A program made the translations under genes and the position numbers. Of a DNA stretch of 10,633 bases, positions 6,732 to 10,633 are shown one piece after another. Below the pieces are notes generated by a model. It was given only the letters and a program-made list of their open reading frames with translations. It was not told where the DNA came from and did not search any database. Position 1 is the stretch's first letter, and each line of letters opens with the position of its first letter. The stretch is from Pseudomonas sp. (lineage in GTDB: Bacteria; Pseudomonadota; Gammaproteobacteria; Pseudomonadales; Pseudomonadaceae), in the NCBI GenBank assembly GCA_003525045.1, contig DQGF01000134.1, forward strand, positions 1 through 10,633, given 5' to 3'.

Positions 6732-8648
6732 ATGTACCAATGGCTAGCCGAGAAACTGGGGAACGTCAGCGTCAATCGCAAACTGGGTGTCGGCTTTGGT
6801 CTGGTGCTGCTACTGACGTTGTTGATCACCTTCACCGGTTGGACCGGCCTGAGCGGTGTGCTGAGCCGCGGTGACAAGCTGGGGTTCATTTCCAGCCTGA
6901 TCGAGTTGAGCAAAGACCTGCGCATTGCCCGCCTGGACTACGACATGCGTCGCGGCGAACAGGGCCCGGGCACGGTCAATGACCTGCTTGGCCAACTCGA
7001 AACCGGCTTGCAGGCCGCCCGTACGATGATCGAACAACCTGCCGACGCAGCCATGGTCGACCAGCAACTGGCCGCCGTCGCTGAATACAAGCGTGCCTTT
7101 GCCGACATGACCCAGGCCACCGCTACTCGCGAAGACGTCCGCAGCAAACTCGGGGCGACCGCCGACAACGCCGTGGCCCAAGTCGCTGCTGTGGAAAAGT
7201 CCATGCTGCAAGGCGAAAGCGTTGCTGATTACAGCAACGTGATCGAGCTGAGCAAGCTGCTCCAGCAAGCGCGTTATCAGGTTCGCGGCTACACCTACAG
7301 TGGCAAGGCCGAAGCAGAGCAACCGGCACTAGACGCTATCGAAAAGGTCCTGGAAAGCCTGGAGAACCTGCCGTCCAAAGTGCCGGCACAGCACCTCGCC
7401 AACCTGCAACAAGCCACCGAATCGCTAAAAGGTTATCGCGCTGCCGTCAGCCAGTTCCGTGACTCGCAGGTGACGAACGCCACCGCCCTGAAACACATGG
7501 CCGCACAAGGCGACATCCTGATCGATCTCAGCAAAAAGCTGACCGCTTCGCAGACCGGCGTGCGTGACAGTGATGCCGCGCACGCCAAAAACATGCTGCT
7601 ACTGGCCGCCCTTCTGGCCCTGGCGTCTGGCTTGCTCGCGGCCTGGGCCATCACCCGTCAGATCGTGATTCCTCTCAACCAGACGCTCAACGTCGCCGAG
7701 CGCATCGCCGCTGGTGACCTGAGACACAACCTCATTTCCCAGCGCCAGGACGAACTCGGCCAGCTGCAGCGCGCCATGCAGAGCATGACCCTGGGCCTGC
7801 GCGAACTGATCGGTGGTATCAGCGATGGCGTGACTCAAATCGCCAGCGCAGCCGAAGAACTGTCCGCCGTCACCGAGCAGACCAGTGCCGGCGTTAACAG
7901 CCAGAAAGTCGAGACCGACCAGGTTGCGACCGCCATGAACGAAATGACGGCTACGGTCCAGGAGGTCGCGCGCAACGCTGAAGAAGCGTCGGAAGCCGCT
8001 GTCGCCGCCGACCAGCAGGCCCGCGAAGGTGACAAAGTGGTCGGCGAAGCCATCGCCCAGATCGAGCGCCTGGCCCTCGAAGTGGGTCACTCAACAGAAG
8101 CCATGGGTCATCTCAAGCGCGAAAGCGACAAGATCGGCAGCGTACTGGACGTGATTAAATCCGTGGCCCAACAAACCAACCTGCTGGCCCTTAATGCCGC
8201 CATCGAAGCCGCCCGTGCCGGTGAGGCAGGACGCGGTTTTGCGGTGGTCGCCGACGAAGTCCGCAGCCTCGCCCAGCGCACCCAGAAGTCCACGGAAGAG
8301 ATCGAAGAGCTGATCGTTGGCCTGCAAACTGGCACCCAGCAAGTGGCGACCATCATGGACAACAGCCGCAGCCTGACCGACAGCAGCGTCGAACTGACCC
8401 GCCGCGCTGGTGGATCGCTGGCCAACATCACCCGCACCGTGTCAGCGATCCAGTCGATGAACCAGCAGATCGCTGCTGCAGCCGAACAACAGAGCGCAGT
8501 GGCCGAAGAGATCAACCGTAGCGTGCTGAACGTGCGCGATGTGTCCGAACAGACTTCGGCGGCGAGTGAAGAAACCGCGGCCTCCAGCGTTGAGCTGGCG
8601 CGGTTGGGGACGCACCTGCAGATGCTGGTGGGCAGGTTCAAGGTTTGA
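6732..8648 (+). CDS. Methyl-accepting chemotaxis protein with HBM-type sensor (McpK/McpQ-like)
   Basis: This is a 638-residue transmembrane chemoreceptor feeding the CheA/CheW kinase. Order of parts: N-terminal membrane helix (about 18-40), a large all-helical periplasmic sensor (about 41-286), second membrane helix (287-308), HAMP (about 309-362), then the coiled-coil signalling domain with its conserved tip at 479-517 ([20 protein letters not shown] and following). The sensor's length and helical pattern fit the helical bimodular (HBM) class of McpS. The syntenic P. aeruginosa PA5072 (McpK, 2-oxoglutarate) and P. putida PP_5020 (McpQ, citrate) are recalled as HBM receptors for carboxylates, but the ligand here is not readable by eye. 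There is no C-terminal CheR/CheB-tethering pentapeptide. The ATG at 6732 follows GGGGAG (6719-6724) by seven bases; an in-frame GTG at 6711 lacks a ribosome-binding site and would lie close to the promoter. Confidence 0.93.
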   Translation: MYQWLAEKLGNVSVNRKLGVGFGLVLLLTLLITFTGWTGLSGVLSRGDKLGFISSLIELSKDLRIARLDYDMRRGEQGPGTVNDLLGQLETGLQAARTMIEQPADAAMVDQQLAAVAEYKRAFADMTQATATREDVRSKLGATADNAVAQVAAVEKSMLQGESVADYSNVIELSKLLQQARYQVRGYTYSGKAEAEQPALDAIEKVLESLENLPSKVPAQHLANLQQATESLKGYRAAVSQFRDSQVTNATALKHMAAQGDILIDLSKKLTASQTGVRDSDAAHAKNMLLLAALLALASGLLAAWAITRQIVIPLNQTLNVAERIAAGDLRHNLISQRQDELGQLQRAMQSMTLGLRELIGGISDGVTQIASAAEELSAVTEQTSAGVNSQKVETDQVATAMNEMTATVQEVARNAEEASEAAVAADQQAREGDKVVGEAIAQIERLALEVGHSTEAMGHLKRESDKIGSVLDVIKSVAQQTNLLALNAAIEAARAGEAGRGFAVVADEVRSLAQRTQKSTEEIEELIVGLQTGTQQVATIMDNSRSLTDSSVELTRRAGGSLANITRTVSAIQSMNQQIAAAAEQQSAVAEEINRSVLNVRDVSEQTSAASEETAASSVELARLGTHLQMLVGRFKV

Positions 8649-8661
8649 GGTGATGCGAGTG

Positions 8662-8684
8662 CCTCGGTTCGCTTGGGACCGAGG
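8662..8684. terminator. Perfect 7-bp stem-loop in the convergent gap
   Basis: CCTCGGT (8662-8668) pairs with ACCGAGG (8678-8684) around a 9-base loop, 13 bases after the chemoreceptor stop codon. No T-run follows on either strand, so it is not a classical intrinsic terminator. Its position just beyond a gene end, with REPIN 2 directly behind it, suggests a 3'-end structure for the chemoreceptor mRNA (inference). Confidence 0.4.
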
Positions 8685-8690
8685 TGATGC

Positions 8691-8784
8691 ATTCGCGAGC
8701 AGGCTCGCTCCCACAGGGGTTAGGCGTCAGACACAAGTTTTGTGTGCGCCGCCGGTCAATGTGGGAGCGAGCCTGCTCGCGAAT
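8691..8784. repeat. REPIN 2: perfect inverted REP pair, heads inward
   Basis: The 25 bases at 8691-8715 (beginning ATTCGCGAGCAGGCTCGC) are the exact reverse complement of 8760-8784, with a 44-base centre. The centre holds its own hairpin: GGCG (8723-8726) with CGCC (8747-8750), and ACACAA (8731-8736) with TTGTGT (8740-8745) over a 3-base loop. The TGTGGG heads face inward. It lies between two convergent genes, so it could act as a bidirectional 3' structure for both mRNAs. The rest of the 157-bp gap, apart from the stem-loop at 8662-8684, holds nothing recognisable. Confidence 0.9.
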
Positions 8785-8805
8785 ACGGTTCGTCAGGTGC
8801 TGAGA

Positions 8806-9540
8806 TTAAAGAACCTGCCGCAAAAAGGCCTGAGCCCGCGGATCCTTCGGCGCATCGAAGAATTCAGCCGGCGCAGCGTCTTCCAGCAATTTGCCATGAT
8901 CGAAGAACAACACCCGATCCGCCACTTCCCGGGCAAAGCCCATTTCGTGGGTGACGCAGACCATGGTCATGCCCTCCAGGGCCAAGGTTTTCATCACGTC
9001 CAGCACTTCACCGACCATTTCCGGATCGAGCGCCGATGTCGGCTCATCGAACAGCATGACCTTCGGTTCCATCGCGAGCGCGCGGGCAATCGCCACACGT
9101 TGCTGCTGACCACCGGACAGGCGTGACGGAAACTCATTGGCCTTCTGCGCAATGCCAACCTTCTCCAGCAGCGCCAAAGCCTTGGCCTCACGCTCTTTCT
9201 TGCCGCGCTTGCGCACAACCTTCTGCGCCAGACAGAGGTTTTCCAGCACGGTCATGTGCGGGAACAGGTTGAAATGCTGGAACACCATGCCGACTTCGCG
9301 GCGATAGGCATTCACGTCGGTTTTCGGATCGGCCAGTTGCAGGCCATCAATACTCACCGAACCCGAGTCGAATTCTTCCAGGCCGTTAAGGCAGCGAAGG
9401 AAGGTCGATTTACCGGAGCCCGACGGCCCGATCACCACCAACACTTCGCCCTTGTCCACGTGCGTGGTGACGTTATCCACCGCGCGAACCACTTGACCGC
9501 GGGTGTCGAAGACTTTTACCAGATCGCGGACTTCAATCAC
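8806..9540 (-). CDS. Polar amino acid ABC transporter, ATP-binding protein
   Basis: This is the ATPase of a polar amino acid importer (GlnQ/HisP/AatP type) that powers uptake through the permease encoded just upstream. In the 244-residue form: Walker A GPSGSGKS at 38-45, Q-loop Q88 in [10 protein letters not shown], signature LSGGQQQR at 141-148, Walker B VMLFDEP at 161-167, D-loop SALD just after, and switch histidine H198 in CVTHEMGFA. All catalytic residues are intact. I chose the GTG at 9540, giving [15 protein letters not shown], because GGAGG (9555-9551) lies ten bases upstream and this matches the usual N-terminus. A TTG at 9561 would add seven residues but has no ribosome-binding site. 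It overlaps the permease stop by 8 bp. The substrate cannot be told from the ATPase; P. aeruginosa PA5074 is the positional counterpart. Confidence 0.93.
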   Translation of the reverse strand: MIEVRDLVKVFDTRGQVVRAVDNVTTHVDKGEVLVVIGPSGSGKSTFLRCLNGLEEFDSGSVSIDGLQLADPKTDVNAYRREVGMVFQHFNLFPHMTVLENLCLAQKVVRKRGKKEREAKALALLEKVGIAQKANEFPSRLSGGQQQRVAIARALAMEPKVMLFDEPTSALDPEMVGEVLDVMKTLALEGMTMVCVTHEMGFAREVADRVLFFDHGKLLEDAAPAEFFDAPKDPRAQAFLRQVL

Positions 9541-10492
9541 TTTGCGCGAGCCTCCGCTCAAGCCGGCTGGCGATTTTCGACAGCGGCAGGTTGATCAACA
9601 AATACAGGCCGGCCACGCAGAACAGGATTTCGAACGGCGAGAACGAGGTGGTGATGACTTCGCGACCGCTTTTAAGTAGCTCGGTAATCGCGATCACCGA
9701 CACCAGCGAGGTGTCCTTGACCAGGCTGATGAATTGTCCGGCCAGCGGTGGCAATACGCGCTTGAAGGCTTGCGGCAACACGACGTGACGCATCGACTGG
9801 CCAGCGCTCAAACCCAGGGAGCGCGCGGCTTCGTTCTGGCCACGGGCGATCGACTGCACACCGGAACGGATAATCTCCGCCACATAGGCGCCGGTGAACA
9901 GCGACAGTGCGGCGATCCCGGCGAATTCCCGGGACAGGTTCATCACGGTGCCGATGAAGAAGTAAAAGATGAAGATCTGCACCAGCAGCGGCGTACCGCG
10001 CACCAGTTCGACGTAAATCGTCGAGAGGTCACGCAGGGTCGGGTTATTCGACAGACGGCAAAGGCCGGTGGCAAGACCGATCAGCAGACCGAGCACGCCG
10101 GACACCACGGACAACCACAAGGTGGTCCACAAGCCCCACATCAGTGGTCCAGCGGCCCAGTGTCGAGTCACACCAATCACGTCGCCTTCTGCCACATCAT
10201 CGCCCTGAGCGACTTGCAGGCTGTTGTCGTCGACGATTAGTCGTTGCTCATTGCCAGCGTCGTTGCGCAGGGTGACTTCAGCCTTGTCGCCCTTGCGCAC
10301 CAGTTCGCTGACCGTGGAGATGTCCGCAGCGCGCTGGGATTCTTCGGCGTGGTAGGCGAAGTATTGCGGTACGCGGTTCCAGCGCCACTCGTAGGACATC
10401 AGCGAAGTGGCGTAATACAGCGCGCCGGCCAGGCCGATCAGCACCAGCACGGTCAATACGTGCCAGGGCCATTGGGCTTTTTTCTGTTTCAT
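9533..10492 (-). CDS. Polar amino acid ABC transporter permease with N-terminal periplasmic extension
   Basis: This is an inner-membrane permease of the His/Glu/Gln/Arg/opine family. The 319-residue product ends with a standard BPD_transp_1 core (about 115-319). In it [20 protein letters not shown] (120-139) opens the first core helix and [20 protein letters not shown] follows at about 160-179. The EAA loop contacting the ATPase, [12 protein letters not shown] (220-231), is followed by [13 protein letters not shown] (237-249). Ahead of the core are an extra membrane helix (about 8-31) and about 85 polar residues, probably periplasmic. Typical HisQ/HisM-like permeases lack this and are near 220-240 residues. 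The ATG at 10492 begins [11 protein letters not shown]. No strong ribosome-binding site is visible, so there is some doubt on the start, but the frame upstream runs into a REP repeat. Both homodimer and heterodimer are possible; only one permease gene is visible. Confidence 0.9.
   Translation of the reverse strand: MKQKKAQWPWHVLTVLVLIGLAGALYYATSLMSYEWRWNRVPQYFAYHAEESQRAADISTVSELVRKGDKAEVTLRNDAGNEQRLIVDDNSLQVAQGDDVAEGDVIGVTRHWAAGPLMWGLWTTLWLSVVSGVLGLLIGLATGLCRLSNNPTLRDLSTIYVELVRGTPLLVQIFIFYFFIGTVMNLSREFAGIAALSLFTGAYVAEIIRSGVQSIARGQNEAARSLGLSAGQSMRHVVLPQAFKRVLPPLAGQFISLVKDTSLVSVIAITELLKSGREVITTSFSPFEILFCVAGLYLLINLPLSKIASRLERRLAQSD
10478..10489 (-). promoter_or_regulatory. A-rich tract after the permease start codon, possible Hfq/Crc site
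   Basis: Read on the minus strand, AAACAGAAAAAA follows the ATG directly and encodes Lys-Gln-Lys-Lys with only AAA for lysine, although the genome is GC-rich. It contains AACAGAAA, one mismatch from the AANAANAA pattern bound by Hfq with Crc. In Pseudomonas these block translation of amino acid uptake genes when better carbon sources are present. The match is short and may simply reflect the conserved MKQKK start. Confidence 0.22.
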
Positions 10493-10533
10493 TCGATTTG
10501 GTGAGAAGGCCGCGTGGCTCGCCGGGGAGGCCG

Positions 10534-10628
10534 CCTTCGCGGGCAAGCCTCGCTCCTACAGGTTTTGTGTCGTTCCACATTCGGATGGCAAACGTGAATC
10601 CTGTAGGAGCGAGGCTTGCCCGCGAAGG
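10534..10628. repeat. REPIN 3: perfect inverted REP pair, heads inward
   Basis: The 29 bases at 10534-10562 (beginning CCTTCGCGGGCAAGCC) are the exact reverse complement of 10600-10628, with a 37-base centre. The units differ in sequence from those of REPIN 2 (TGTAGGAGCGAGGCTTGCCC against TGTGGGAGCGAGCCTGCTCG) but have the same inward-head layout and total length (95 against 94 bases). It lies 41 bases upstream of the permease ATG. If the solute-binding protein gene lies further right on the minus strand, as in relatives, this element sits between two genes of one operon. Confidence 0.9.
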
Positions 10629-10633
10629 GCGCG

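Noticed and set aside
9541..9561. TTG start for the ABC ATPase, seven residues longer
   Set aside because: There is no ribosome-binding site before 9561, whereas GGAGG lies correctly before the GTG at 9540 and the shorter protein has the usual N-terminus.
10493..10546. Permease start at a TTG at 10546
   Set aside because: The extra 18 residues are encoded partly by the REPIN arm, and the conserved [11 protein letters not shown] start lies at 10492.
1..10633. Hidden defence system, prophage, IS element, CRISPR array or tRNA gene
   Set aside because: All space over 300 bp is occupied by conserved housekeeping or transport genes, and the intergenic repeats are explained as REP elements. No direct-repeat array, transposase, integrase or cloverleaf was seen.

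Overview
The window looks like chromosomal core sequence from a Pseudomonas, most likely of the P. fluorescens complex. The grounds are the protein sequences, the GC-rich codon use, the gene order and the REP-type repeats (cores such as GGAGCGAGCTTGCTCGCGA). From memory, the order PHA-system protein / ubiE-ubiJ-ubiB / hisI-hisE / tatA-tatB-tatC / rsmE / chemoreceptor / polar amino acid ABC transporter matches P. aeruginosa PA5062-PA5075 and the corresponding P. putida region. Species cannot be fixed by eye.

Layout. Positions 1-43 hold the end of a REP unit. Positions 44-319 (minus) encode a small PHA-granule-system protein. A 155-bp divergent gap follows, with a candidate promoter and a 9-bp inverted repeat. 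From 475 to 6551 nine genes run on the plus strand with almost no gaps: ubiE, ubiJ and ubiB (ubiquinone synthesis), hisI and hisE (histidine steps 3 and 2), tatA, tatB and tatC (twin-arginine export) and rsmE (16S rRNA m3U1498 methylation). Five of the eight junctions overlap by 1-8 bp, so translational coupling is likely. The widest gap, 81 bp after ubiB, carries a small stem-loop. Positions 6552-6731 hold a REP pair (REPIN) and a good sigma-28 (FliA)-type promoter for the next gene, a 638-residue chemoreceptor at 6732-8648 with an HBM-type sensor; its apparent orthologues are McpK and McpQ. The convergent gap 8649-8805 contains a short hairpin and a perfect REPIN. From 8806 to 10492 (minus) lie the ATPase and permease genes of a polar amino acid ABC importer. 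A third REPIN fills the space upstream of the permease; the solute-binding protein gene is expected just beyond the right edge.

How it fits together. The ubi genes make the respiratory quinone and the tat genes export folded, often cofactor-bearing redox proteins, so the main run joins two parts of respiratory envelope biogenesis, with two histidine genes between them. The chemoreceptor and ABC importer are separate units for sensing and taking up small carboxylates or amino acids. The REP elements all lie between transcription units or, for the third, probably inside the ABC operon.

I see no new multigene system, defence island, prophage, IS element, CRISPR array, tRNA or rRNA. The best second-look signals are the REPINs (two arm orientations, one touching a FliA promoter, one placed like the E. 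coli malE-malF REP), the unassigned chemoreceptor ligand, the permease N-terminal extension, and the DDQP repeat tail of TatC.
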